Source of the DNA: a virus
Virus record (IMG/VR): IMGVR_UViG_3300038309_000202
Span: 1-29,739 of that record
DNA: 29,739 nt
Strand: one strand, 5' to 3'
Below are positions 6,464 to 14,280 of the stretch, one piece after another (position 1 is the first letter of the stretch; each line of letters opens with the position of its first letter). The notes below the pieces were generated by a model. That model had not been told where the DNA came from and ran no database searches. It was given only the letters and a program-made list of their open reading frames with translations. A program made the position numbers and the translations under genes.

Positions 6464-6818
6464 TTTTTGCGAAAAAATAAAAAAAATCCCGGAACCCTAT
6501 TTTTTTTAAATAATTTTCCTAAAAAACCGGGAAAATCCCGATACTCACAAAAGAAAACCCTGGTAACCGGGCTGCACGTTTTGACCGGTTTTGACCGGGA
6601 AACGACCAGACCGGGCATAATGGGCATCTATTTGAACAAACGCAGGCGGGCGGGCGGCTTTTTTTGCGCAAAAAGTGACCGGGCCGGGCTGGATATGCGC
6701 ACACCAGGCACCAGGGCGGCCGGATCGGCGGCCGGGTCATGACCTGGCCGGGTGTCTGGATGTAAAAGAAAAGAATTGACATGTTTTCTTTTGATTCCGC
6801 AGGTAGAAAAAACGATCG
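6464..6818. other. Noncoding control segment
   Basis: I see no supportable gene here. The left part is A/T-rich with A and T tracts and CCCGG/CCGGG pairs. In the middle, TTTTGACCGG occurs twice in tandem (about 6579-6598). The right part is GC-rich and contains repeat copy 2 (6714-6733). A TTGACA at 6776-6781 lacks a matching -10. A perfect decamer palindrome, AACGATCGTT, lies at 6811-6820. It separates the leftward and rightward promoters. Confidence 0.55.
6714..6733. repeat. GC-rich 20-base repeat, copy 2
   Basis: Identical to 2388-2407 over 20 bases. Here it stands in the noncoding control region rather than between two early genes. Confidence 0.6.
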
Positions 6819-6845
6819 TTTATTATTGTTGTTTTCGATAATAAA
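6819..6845. promoter_or_regulatory. 27-base dyad upstream of recombinase promoter
   Basis: TTTATTAT (6819-6826) and ATAATAAA (6838-6845) are perfect inverted repeats around an 11-base spacer. The dyad centre is about 53 bases from that of the second dyad at 6874-6897. It could be an operator or a recombinase site. It is A/T-rich, so chance is possible. Confidence 0.4.
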
Positions 6846-6851
6846 AAAGGG

Positions 6852-6880
6852 TTGACTTTTGATAACTGAAAAACTATATT
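6852..6880 (+). promoter_or_regulatory. Rightward promoter of serine recombinase
   Basis: TTGACT (6852-6857), a 17-base spacer, and TATATT (6875-6880) make a near-consensus sigma-70 promoter. The expected start near 6887 gives a leader of about 75 bases before the recombinase ATG. Confidence 0.75.
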
Positions 6881-6897
6881 TTAAAGAAAAAATATAG
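6874..6897. promoter_or_regulatory. Dyad overlapping the -10 box
   Basis: CTATATTTT (6874-6882) and AAAATATAG (6889-6897) are a perfect 9-base inverted repeat around AAAGAA. The left arm contains the -10 box and the right arm covers the likely transcription start. A protein bound here would block the promoter, which is the usual operator position for autoregulated recombinases and phage repressors. Confidence 0.5.
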
Positions 6898-6963
6898 GTT
6901 TTTATTTTACTTTCTTTTGATTTCTTTTGAAAACGGACACCAAAACAGCGCAGGGGGGTGAGT

Positions 6964-7563
6964 ATGTCAAAAACAATTTCTTATCTGAGGGTATCCACGG
7001 CGGATCAAAATCTTGACAAGTTCCGGGCGGACGTTCTCCAGTTCGCCAGTGAAAGAGGTTTTGGCCGGGTGGAATTCATCACGGAAAAGATTTCCGGAAA
7101 GGTGCCATGGCGGGCCCGTAAGATCGGGGCGGCCGTCGATGGCCTGGGGCCGGATGATCAGTTGATCGTTCCTGAGTTGTCCCGTCTCGGCCGGTCTACC
7201 ATTGAGATTTTAGAGATCATGCAGGAAGTCAGGGCCCGAGGCGCTTCCCTTTATGCGGTCAAAGGATCATGGCAGTTTGATGATTCAATCCAAAGTAAGG
7301 TTTTTGCTATGTTTTTCGCCATGATGGCGGAAATAGAGCGGGATCTTATTTCATTAAGAACCCGGGAAGCACTGGCCGCAAAGCAGGCGGCCGGGGTGAA
7401 GTTGGGCCGCCCGCCTGGCCCAGGGAAAAGCAAGCTGGACGATCACGCCGAAAATATCAAGGCCTGGCGGGAGACACAAACCCCGAAAAGCTGGATTGCT
7501 AAACAGCTGGGCACATCAACCCAAAACCTTTCAAACTGGATGAAAAAAAATGGCGTTAAATAA
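6964..7563 (+). CDS. Small serine recombinase (resolvase/invertase family)
   Basis: A 199-residue site-specific recombinase that cuts and rejoins DNA through a Ser-DNA link. The catalytic Ser is in SYLRVSTADQN near residue 10. Further family landmarks are SRLGRST near residue 76, the AMMAEIERDLISLRTREALAAKQAAGVKLGRPPG hinge helix and linker (about 121-155), and a C-terminal helix-turn-helix (SWIAKQLGTSTQNLSNWMKK). This is the length of Tn3-type resolvases and Hin/Gin invertases, not of the 450-residue-plus serine integrases used for prophage integration. The ATG at 6964 sits five bases after AGGGGGG, and the in-frame GTG at 6958 overlaps that site. Likely roles are dimer resolution of circular phage DNA, or inversion of a segment not seen here. 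Confidence 0.9.
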   Translation: MSKTISYLRVSTADQNLDKFRADVLQFASERGFGRVEFITEKISGKVPWRARKIGAAVDGLGPDDQLIVPELSRLGRSTIEILEIMQEVRARGASLYAVKGSWQFDDSIQSKVFAMFFAMMAEIERDLISLRTREALAAKQAAGVKLGRPPGPGKSKLDDHAENIKAWRETQTPKSWIAKQLGTSTQNLSNWMKKNGVK

Positions 7564-7572
7564 TGACCATGA

Positions 7573-7614
7573 CCGGGCCCGCAGGTGTCAAGGCCAGCAG
7601 GCACCGGGGCCCGG
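7573..7614. other. Hairpin after recombinase gene
   Basis: CCGGGCCC (7573-7580) pairs with GGGCCCGG (7607-7614), with GGTG/CACC nested inside. It begins 10 bases after the recombinase stop, has no U tract and shares its GGGCCCGG core with the three early-operon hairpins. Just downstream is a CCGGGAGACCCGGG stretch, close to the same hairpin read from the other strand. Confidence 0.5.
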
Positions 7615-7760
7615 ATCGCCGGGAACCCGGAACCGGGAGACCCGGGCATACCCCCCTATAATAATAGCCTGTATGGGATTTTTTAAAAAAACTGGGTTTT
7701 TAAGGTGGTTACAAACTTTTAAAAGAAGCGTTGGGATAAATCCGATGGGGCTGCGGGGAG

Positions 7761-8074
7761 CAAGACAGTTTTTATCTACTGTCTTGCCCTGTCTTGTCCT
7801 GCTGTCTTGCTCTTTAATAATAAATAAATAAATAAATTAAATATATTATATATATATATATATAGAAACAAGACAACAAGACAGTGTTTTCTTAAATGAT
7901 ATATAGAAAATGTAAATTCGTTTAGAAAATTTTACAAAGACCATGATGATATTCTTTAAAAGTGTTTCTTTCTTTGATTTTTGTGTCTTGTTGTCTTGTT
8001 TTAGTGTTTTATTTAATAATATCAATAATTTAATGCAAGACAAGGGGGCGGCTTGCCGGCGTCTTGCTGTCTTG
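7761..8074. promoter_or_regulatory. Iteron-like origin candidate (CTGTCTTG array around an A/T tract)
   Basis: The octamer CTGTCTTG (first base variable) occurs as CAAGACAG at 7761. It is direct at 7779, 7789 and 7802. Tandem reversed copies lie at 7869 and 7877, and tandem direct copies at 7983 and 7991. Another reversed copy is at 8036, and direct copies stand at about 8060 (partial) and 8067. Between the clusters, 7813-7864 is wholly A/T, with TAAA repeats and a long TA run. Direct-repeat arrays beside an easily melted tract are the hallmark of iteron origins of plasmids and phages. The whole noncoding gap (7564-8089) has no supportable gene. A weak promoter (TTGTCT 7991, TAATAA 8014) may serve the next gene. 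Confidence 0.65.
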
Positions 8075-8089
8075 TTGGGGAGGTATTAA

Positions 8090-9595
8090 ATGGCATCTAT
8101 ACAACAAATTCTTAATAAATACAGAGGGGTATCCACACACCCCGCTGCGTCTTGTCCGCCCGCACAAGCGCCTCCTGTTAAACCGGCTTCTACCGCCCAC
8201 AGGCCGGCGGAAAGGGTCGACCTGTCCGGCCGGAAAATCCATATCGATATTGATGCTCGGGCCTGGATAGACTTGTCCGCCATTCCCGAAGCCGCGGCTA
8301 AAGAGATGCAGTCCGCTTTTACGGTGCCGAACCCTGATTACAAAAAAGCGAAAAGGTACGGCAATAGATTAACGCCTCCGGATCCTTTTCTGCACGCCTT
8401 TGAAATTTCTGACGACAATCGCCTTGCTTTCCCCAGGGCCAGCCTGCGGTGGCTGATAGATTATCTCCAGAGTCATGGCGCTGCCGTAGAGCTGAACGAT
8501 ATGACGGTTTCGGCCCGGCTGGATGAAGAGATTAACCTTAACGATACGCAGTCATGGCCGTCTTCCGCTTCTGTGTTGTTTGAAAAACGTTTTGGTATAT
8601 ATGTTGGGGATGGGGATGGTCGTCGTCGGTTTGCTGCTCATATTATTTCTCAGAGGGGTGAGCGAACATTGGTGGTTGTAAAGCGTAAGCCGCAGTTATA
8701 TCAGTTTAGGGATGCTCTGTGTCGTTATACGTCGTTACAACAGGATCAAATTGGGCTCGTGGGGGATGGTAAGATGATTATCGATAAGCCGGTTATTATC
8801 GCCATCGATCGAAGTTTGTGGAAGTGTATATCAAATCTGCCGCCGATTGGACAGGTGATTATTGCCCGGGCCGACCAGGTGAATATGAAGATTTTTTATC
8901 GCGTCGCCTGGGGATTGCCTGCAAGGTATTTGCTTGGCCTGGCCGCCATGGACCATCGCAGTGATGGCCTCACCCGCATGATGGTTGCTTTTTGTGGACC
9001 GGTCCGGTACCGGCATCAGCAGCCGGCGGTTCTTCCGGAGTTTATGCCGCGTGTTGATGTTTTAAAAACAACCGGTGATTATACCGGTAATAATGAATAC
9101 GACCCGGCCGTCACGCAGTTATTGGAAGATGATGAACGCACCCGTCGTATTGCCGGAGATATATTAAGCCTGGCAGCATCCGGAAATCAGGTTGTTGTTG
9201 TCTCGTCCCGCGTCGATCACCTGGAAAAAATCAGGGGCCTTTTAAGTGATCAGTATAAGGAGGCCCGGGTTGTCTTTGGTAGAACCACAAAGACTCAGTT
9301 GGATGATATTCTTGCAGCATTTAATAATAAAAATATTCAGATTTTATTAACTACAACAAAAACCGTCGGGGCTTTAAAGATAGACACCAGGGCGCAGCTG
9401 GTGGCTGTTGTGGCTGCGCCATTCAAGTATCGTGATACAGCAACCAGTATTGTCCATCTTTTGCGGAGCGGTGGTCCTGGCCGGGATCCGGACAGGCTGA
9501 TCGAATATTCTGACAATAGCCGGTTTTTTACGGCTGCCCTCGGGTACCGGTTAAATACATACAAACAGCTTGGATTAAAAGTGATTTCGGGTTAA
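8090..9595 (+). CDS. Helicase-fold protein with degenerate SF2 ATPase motifs
   Basis: A 501-residue protein. The N terminus is Pro/Ala-rich and resembles the lead domain of phage SF2 helicases (NPDYKKAKRYGN, then FPRASLRWLIDYL, about 80-125). A helicase outline follows: LNDTQ (Q-motif-like, about 150), GIYVGDGDGRRR at 169-180 where GxGxGKT is expected, ERTLVVVKRKPQL, IGLVGDGK, VIIARADQV at 256-264 where the DEAH box should be, and ARYLLGLAAMDHRSDGL where helicases have LTATPxRxDGL. The C-terminal lobe (about 345-480) keeps its strand pattern (QVVVVSSRVDHL, IQILLTTT, VAVVAAPF) but has SIVHLLRSGG in place of QxxGRxxR. The Walker Lys, DEAH acids and arginine finger all appear lost, so ATP hydrolysis is unlikely. 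The ATG at 8090 follows GGGGAGGT. It sits directly beside the CTGTCTTG array. Confidence 0.7.
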   Translation: MASIQQILNKYRGVSTHPAASCPPAQAPPVKPASTAHRPAERVDLSGRKIHIDIDARAWIDLSAIPEAAAKEMQSAFTVPNPDYKKAKRYGNRLTPPDPFLHAFEISDDNRLAFPRASLRWLIDYLQSHGAAVELNDMTVSARLDEEINLNDTQSWPSSASVLFEKRFGIYVGDGDGRRRFAAHIISQRGERTLVVVKRKPQLYQFRDALCRYTSLQQDQIGLVGDGKMIIDKPVIIAIDRSLWKCISNLPPIGQVIIARADQVNMKIFYRVAWGLPARYLLGLAAMDHRSDGLTRMMVAFCGPVRYRHQQPAVLPEFMPRVDVLKTTGDYTGNNEYDPAVTQLLEDDERTRRIAGDILSLAASGNQVVVVSSRVDHLEKIRGLLSDQYKEARVVFGRTTKTQLDDILAAFNNKNIQILLTTTKTVGALKIDTRAQLVAVVAAPFKYRDTATSIVHLLRSGGPGRDPDRLIEYSDNSRFFTAALGYRLNTYKQLGLKVISG

Positions 9596-9755
9596 TCCCC
9601 AAAACCCTGTCAAGTTTTTTTTGATCCTATTTGTTCGTATATTTACGTTTTTTCCCGTCAATACACGTCACCCCATTTTTACCCTAAAACCCGTGTTATA
9701 TTTTCAGACAATAAATTGATCATATTTGTTTATTTTCTGAGGATAAACATGCGGC

Positions 9756-10397
9756 GTGCCTAAATCATGTATCATAGAACGTGAGGGACATTCCGATACG
9801 GTTCAGCAACTCATGACCGAAGGGATAAATACGCGCGCAGAAATGACGGCCGTGCTTCGTGATAAGTACGGCCTTTCTGTTTCTGAGGCCACTGTGGGCC
9901 GGTTTATGGCCAGGGTTCGTTCAGCCGCCGGCGAAGAGGCTTATCATACCATCACTAAGCATGTTAATGAGGTCCTGCCTGGCGATCTGGAGGCCTTGGA
10001 AGAGATTGAAAAAACATGCCTGGAGTGGTCGCGTGAGGCCGGGATCGATACAAAAGAGCGGATCGCCGAGGCTGTTGGTAATATTCAGCGGGAGATTGCT
10101 GAGTTTACATCGATACTCGTTAATTCAAATGATCCGGAAAAAGTCGCCAAACAAATTCTTAAAAAGTGCCTGGGGTATATCCTGGCAGACGATCGTCGGC
10201 AGGAACAGCGCCTGTCGGCCATGCGCAACGTTCAAAAAATCATCGAACTAAAACTCAACAAAGCCGGCCTACTGGATGACGATCAGAACGGCCGGATTAT
10301 TCTTGTTAAAAACCAACATCAGGATGACAGTCCGCCAGACAATAATGGTGATGGCGGCCGCGTTCTTCATTTAATCGGAGACAATACAAATGGGTGA
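9756..10397 (+). CDS. Terminase small subunit-like protein
   Basis: A 213-residue, mostly helical protein just before and overlapping the large terminase gene, the usual place of the small subunit that recognises phage DNA. The N-terminal part (IIEREGHSDTVQQLMTEGINTRAEMTAVLRDKYGLSVSEATVGRFMARVR) looks like a winged or helix-turn-helix domain of the DUF3486/Mu gp27 type. A long coiled helical region (ALEEIEKTCLEW to ILKKCLGYI) and an acidic tail follow. The only start in frame near the boundary is GTG 9756, far (12 bases) from the GAGGA site. A better placed ATG at 9749 is in another frame and stops after four codons. See the findings. Confidence 0.65.
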   Translation: MPKSCIIEREGHSDTVQQLMTEGINTRAEMTAVLRDKYGLSVSEATVGRFMARVRSAAGEEAYHTITKHVNEVLPGDLEALEEIEKTCLEWSREAGIDTKERIAEAVGNIQREIAEFTSILVNSNDPEKVAKQILKKCLGYILADDRRQEQRLSAMRNVQKIIELKLNKAGLLDDDQNGRIILVKNQHQDDSPPDNNGDGGRVLHLIGDNTNG

Positions 10398-11862
10398 GGC
10401 GGCCGTAAAAACAACAACTATTCGAAAGAATGATTTTGTTTTCAAGTTTTCTCCCACCCAGGAAAAGTTTGTTTATTCCGACGCGGAAGTCGTTATTTTT
10501 AAAGGCCCCATGGGAGAGGGTAAAACCTTTGCCGGGGTCGGCGCCCTGATCGCCCATGCCAAGCGATGCGGCTGTGATATCCGGGGCGCCTTAGTCCGCG
10601 ATACCCATCAAAATATTAAAATCTCAACCGTACCATCTATTAAAGAGATTCTTGGTAATCGCGTTACATTTCATGACGACTACAAAAAAATGATCATCCA
10701 TTCGTCTCCAAAAGTGGAGATGGACCTGTTTGGTATTGATGATCCAGCCAGCTTATCAAAACTCCAGGGACCGGAATATGCCATTATCTGGCTGGAGGAG
10801 CCGGCGCCTATTATTGAAAAAGCCAACGCGGGTTTGCCGCGTGGTGTGTTTGATATGTCGATCGCCCGGGCGGCCCGGCAGTCAAAAACGAAAATGCGGG
10901 TGCAGGTTACCCAAAACCCGGCCGACGAGGACCATTGGACCGAAGAGGTGGCCAACGGCCCGAAGATCCTTGCAACCGACCCTGACACGGGTGAACAGAT
11001 CCGGCTGGATGTGTTTAATATTCCGTATGGTGAAAATAAAGAGTTAAACGCCAAGGCCAGGGTGGCTAACCGGGCGGCTTTTGCTAATGATAAAGGCAAA
11101 TTTCAACGGTACGTCCAGGGTGTTGCCGCAAGCGTCTGCCAGGGCAAGCCGGTTATCGGCAATTATAATCAGACCATACATTACTGTCAGCACGAGCTTG
11201 AAGTGGTGCCCGGCGCCCTGGGTGTGCGCGGTTGGGATGGGTGGCATCACCCGGCCTGTATTGTCGGCCAAATGATACCTCCCGGCCGGCTGATCATCCA
11301 TGATGTCTTATGGGATATCGGTGTCGGTGTTAAAGAGCTGATCGAGTTAAAGCTCCTGCCGCTTTTGGAGACGCCAAAATATAAAGACAAGATTATTCAG
11401 TGGCGCGATATCGGCGACCCATCAATGACGACGCCGAACCAGAATTCTATCGATGAATCCACATCCAGGACACTTGAGGACCTGCTTAAACCGGCTTCTT
11501 TTGAGCCGGGCCCGACACACTGGAAATATCGCATCGATCCTGCTGTTTCTGCTTTTCGCAACCTTGCCACAGACGGCAATCCCTTAATCCAGATTTCCGC
11601 ATCCGCCTATTACCTTCACCGGACGCTGAACGGTGGCTGGTATTGGAAAACAGACAACAATAATCGAATCATCGGGACAAAGCCGATCGGTAAAGACGGC
11701 ATGCCGCACGTCGGCGACGCGCTTCTATATATTTTGGCGCTGCTTTTTCCATCAAGCGGGAGGGGTAAGTCGGAAAATAAAAGAAAAAACATTGGCATGA
11801 AAGAACAGATGGCCCGGGCTATGAGTTACTCTATGACCCGCCGACCGCCTGCGAGGGCTTAA
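10390..11862 (+). CDS. terL: Terminase large subunit
   Basis: A 490-residue DNA-packaging motor. The ATPase half has Walker A GPMGEGKT (39-46) and Walker B AIIWLEEP (131-138) with the catalytic Glu, followed by the coupling-type segment QVTQNP (about 172-177). The nuclease half shows the acidic residues of an RNase H-like fold: RGWDGWHH (Asp 283), QWRDIGDPS (Asp 340/343) and HVGDALLYIL (Asp 443). It cuts concatemeric DNA and pumps it into the prohead through the portal. The ATG at 10390 overlaps the small-subunit stop by 8 bases. The order small subunit, large subunit, portal is standard. Confidence 0.95.
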   Translation: MGEAAVKTTTIRKNDFVFKFSPTQEKFVYSDAEVVIFKGPMGEGKTFAGVGALIAHAKRCGCDIRGALVRDTHQNIKISTVPSIKEILGNRVTFHDDYKKMIIHSSPKVEMDLFGIDDPASLSKLQGPEYAIIWLEEPAPIIEKANAGLPRGVFDMSIARAARQSKTKMRVQVTQNPADEDHWTEEVANGPKILATDPDTGEQIRLDVFNIPYGENKELNAKARVANRAAFANDKGKFQRYVQGVAASVCQGKPVIGNYNQTIHYCQHELEVVPGALGVRGWDGWHHPACIVGQMIPPGRLIIHDVLWDIGVGVKELIELKLLPLLETPKYKDKIIQWRDIGDPSMTTPNQNSIDESTSRTLEDLLKPASFEPGPTHWKYRIDPAVSAFRNLATDGNPLIQISASAYYLHRTLNGGWYWKTDNNNRIIGTKPIGKDGMPHVGDALLYILALLFPSSGRGKSENKRKNIGMKEQMARAMSYSMTRRPPARA

Positions 11863-11864
11863 TT

Positions 11865-12122
11865 ATGGGGCAATTTGATAACTTTATCGCGTTACAACAG
11901 GGCGGGTGCAATCAGGATGCCCCCACTCAGGAAATTTTTAAATGTAAAGACTGCGGTGCCGAGACGATGCCGGCGGCAGGTTGGAATGGTGAGCCGGCTG
12001 TCGGCCATTGCCACAAAGACTGCCCCAGCCATAACAAGGATTGGCTGCCTGGCCGAAGAAACCAGGCCTATCGTGATGGCATAGATCGGATCTGGCCGAA
12101 CGCGCCTGGCGCTGGATTGTAG
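11865..12122 (+). CDS. Small zinc-ribbon protein
   Basis: An 85-residue protein with a CKDCG pair (Cys 27 and 30) and a second pair-like group GHCHKDC (Cys 49, His 50, Cys 53), a likely zinc knuckle. It ends with a basic and aromatic stretch (PGRRNQAYRDGIDRIW). It starts two bases after the terminase stop and reads on with the packaging genes. I do not know its role. An HNH nuclease is unlikely, as no HNH core is present. Confidence 0.65.
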   Translation: MGQFDNFIALQQGGCNQDAPTQEIFKCKDCGAETMPAAGWNGEPAVGHCHKDCPSHNKDWLPGRRNQAYRDGIDRIWPNAPGAGL

Positions 12123-12134
12123 AAAGGAATCGTT

Positions 12135-12425
12135 ATGGTCGACCCTGTTGGCGTTGGAATTTCTATCCTGGGGCTGATTCAGGTCGCATCGATGTTTCAG
12201 AGCGGCAGAAACAATAAGCAGATAGTGGATAAGGTTGATTCTTTATCAAATAAGGTCGACGCCAAAGTGTCTGATAGCAGGTGCGGTGAGCGACGAAAGG
12301 CGTGCAGCAGAGAAAACCAACAGGCATGTGAAGCGCTTAAAAAAACGTCTGATATTCTTGAAAAGAAGATGGACCATCATTGCCACAACGGCGGCGGAGC
12401 CGTCAAATACGGCCCCATAACATAA
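12135..12425 (+). CDS. Small membrane-anchored coiled-coil protein
   Basis: A 96-residue protein. Residues 4-21 (PVGVGISILGLIQVASMF) are hydrophobic enough to span a membrane. A charged helix with heptad-like spacing follows (NNKQIVDKVDSLSNKVDAKV, then CEALKKTSDILEKKM). It contains four or five Cys and an HHCH cluster near the end. AAAGGAAT precedes the ATG. It lies between terminase and portal, and its function is unknown. A spanin- or holin-like role cannot be excluded, but no lipobox is seen. Confidence 0.6.
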   Translation: MVDPVGVGISILGLIQVASMFQSGRNNKQIVDKVDSLSNKVDAKVSDSRCGERRKACSRENQQACEALKKTSDILEKKMDHHCHNGGGAVKYGPIT

Positions 12426-12432
12426 GAGGACT

Positions 12433-14280
12433 ATGATGCCAGGACCGGCAACGCAAAATATAGTGTTTGACCAGTTTAAAGACAATTATTTGTCGGCCAA
12501 AAGAGGTGCGCCTCCGCAGTTTGATGACCAGGAAAAATCCGAGCGCGAGGACGCGGCCCAGGCGTATGCCAGGGAAAACGAAAAACATTTTGTTGATTAT
12601 TGCCGTGACTGCATCGATACCAGCACATCCGCAAACAAGGATATTCTGCGAACCCAGGAAGATTGTTTCCGGGTGTTTTTGGAAAAAGAACCTATTTCAT
12701 ACCAGTTCAAGGAAGAGTGGCAGTCCAGGGTTGTTATCCCGAAACCATATGCGGCCGTCATGTATGGCGCGGCTGCTGTAAAAAAAGCATTTTCGCCCGA
12801 TTTTCTGACCATTGAGAAAGAGAACAATAAACTATCCGAGAAGTTCTGGCAGGAAGTTTTAGCCACCCAGCTGGACAGCCGGCACGCGAATTTTCCGGTG
12901 CGGTTTGTTGATGCCTCGATCATGGCGCTGGCGACCGGCCCGTCCATGGAGATGATTCCGCGATTTACATCCGGTATCGGGCTGACGATTGATCTTGTTG
13001 AGCCGTGGAAGATCCGTCGGGATCCGGATGCTCCGCCGCGCGATCCCCAGGGAGGCCTCTACTGGATTCACCAGGAGTGGCTTGATTATCACGTCTTAAA
13101 ACGGATGGAGAAGGTCGGTAAGTATTTTGATGTTGACCGGATTAAGGGCGATGAAAAAGAAAACCCCAACAATCCCATGATGACCAAAGATGCGATCGCT
13201 AAACGGAAAAATCAGACCTGGCGCCGGTCCTCATTTCGGCACATGTCGCTGGCATCCGAGCTTTACGGAACGATTCTGTCTCCAAAAGCAGAGGAGTTGC
13301 TTCCGTCCGGAACATACACTGTCGCCGGCGGTCGGTTGATCGAGGTACCCAAAAGCACACCGTATGGTTGGCTCCGCTGGCCGGGCGTGTCTTTTTCTGC
13401 CATGCCGGACCTCTTACGGTTTGGTGGCCGTGGTCTGGTCGAGGGGATTATTACGTTGTGGGAGTCCATGTGCAATATTATGTGTCTGCATGAGGACGGT
13501 TTAAAGTACATCATCAATCCGCCGACAGAGGTTTGTGTCAATAACCTGGTCGACGAGGAAGACGTTGATCACTGGCCGGGCAAGATATACCAGACCCGGG
13601 ACACTGTTTCCGGTCACCAGGTCATCCGGCCGATGGATCGTCACGATGCGACCAGTTCTGTGCTGGCCAACCTTCAATATCACGATCAGCTATTCCAGCG
13701 CGGCTCCATGGTAACCGATTCTGTTCAGGGCCTGCCCGGGTACCGGGCCGAAGTAACGGCCCACGAGGCTGCCCAAAATCTTGACCAGGCCATGGGCGTG
13801 TTCGGCCTTATGGGCGGCAACCTGGAGGACGGCGCCGTCCAGGTGTTAAACGCCATTGTGGACGTGATTTCTTCTTTTGCCACGGTTGCAGATTTATTCC
13901 CTGATTTGTCAGAAGAAACCCAGCAAAAGGTCATGGCCGCCGGCGGCCGGATGCCTAAACTAAACGGTCGTTTTTCAATATCAGGCATGCAGGAGCTGCT
14001 GCGCCAGGCCGATACCCTTAGATACCTGACAACGATCGTTATACCAATGGCCGAAAAACCGACCTGGGCACCATTTATCAACCGGTATGAAACATTAAAA
14101 GCGTTCGAGTCCCGGACAAACTTGAAAGACGAAAATATTATCGTCGACGAAGCGACAGCCAGGCAGATTATGGGATCGCAACCGAACGGAAACCCTGAAC
14201 TCCCGGGCGGGCAAGCCGGCCCGGGAGGCCCGACGCCCCTGCATGAGCAGGATAAGCGCGGACCGAAAGTGGAGGCATAA
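12433..14280 (+). CDS. Portal protein
   Basis: A 615-residue protein of podovirus-type portal length, placed after terminase and before scaffold and capsid. It forms the ring at one capsid vertex through which DNA is packed. Supporting features are the long mixed core with an early helical region (KEEWQSRVVIPKPYAAVMYGAAAVKKAF), a beta-rich wing (EPWKIRRDPDAP, GGLYWIHQEWL) and a crown-like helical region after LPGYRAEVTAHEAAQNLDQAMG. It ends in a Gly/Pro-rich tail. The frame begins with two Met codons after AAGAGGA. The stop overlaps the next gene by one base (TAATG). The call rests on length, position and overall pattern. Confidence 0.85.
   Translation: MMPGPATQNIVFDQFKDNYLSAKRGAPPQFDDQEKSEREDAAQAYARENEKHFVDYCRDCIDTSTSANKDILRTQEDCFRVFLEKEPISYQFKEEWQSRVVIPKPYAAVMYGAAAVKKAFSPDFLTIEKENNKLSEKFWQEVLATQLDSRHANFPVRFVDASIMALATGPSMEMIPRFTSGIGLTIDLVEPWKIRRDPDAPPRDPQGGLYWIHQEWLDYHVLKRMEKVGKYFDVDRIKGDEKENPNNPMMTKDAIAKRKNQTWRRSSFRHMSLASELYGTILSPKAEELLPSGTYTVAGGRLIEVPKSTPYGWLRWPGVSFSAMPDLLRFGGRGLVEGIITLWESMCNIMCLHEDGLKYIINPPTEVCVNNLVDEEDVDHWPGKIYQTRDTVSGHQVIRPMDRHDATSSVLANLQYHDQLFQRGSMVTDSVQGLPGYRAEVTAHEAAQNLDQAMGVFGLMGGNLEDGAVQVLNAIVDVISSFATVADLFPDLSEETQQKVMAAGGRMPKLNGRFSISGMQELLRQADTLRYLTTIVIPMAEKPTWAPFINRYETLKAFESRTNLKDENIIVDEATARQIMGSQPNGNPELPGGQAGPGGPTPLHEQDKRGPKVEA

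Noticed and set aside
6443-6782. Two overlapping opposite reading frames (6443-6742 rightward, 6519-6782 leftward)
   Set aside because: Neither has a ribosome site or a natural composition, and both run through the promoter and repeat region.
6964-7563. Phage integrase
   Set aside because: At 199 residues it lacks the large C-terminal domains of serine integrases and no attachment site was seen; a resolvase/invertase fits better.
7550-8043. Reading frames across the origin candidate (7550-7831 rightward, 7846-8043 leftward)
   Set aside because: They arise from the A/T tract and the octamer repeats, give low-complexity protein and have no start signals.
7761-8074. CRISPR array
   Set aside because: The repeats are 8 bases in both orientations with irregular spacing and no cas genes nearby.
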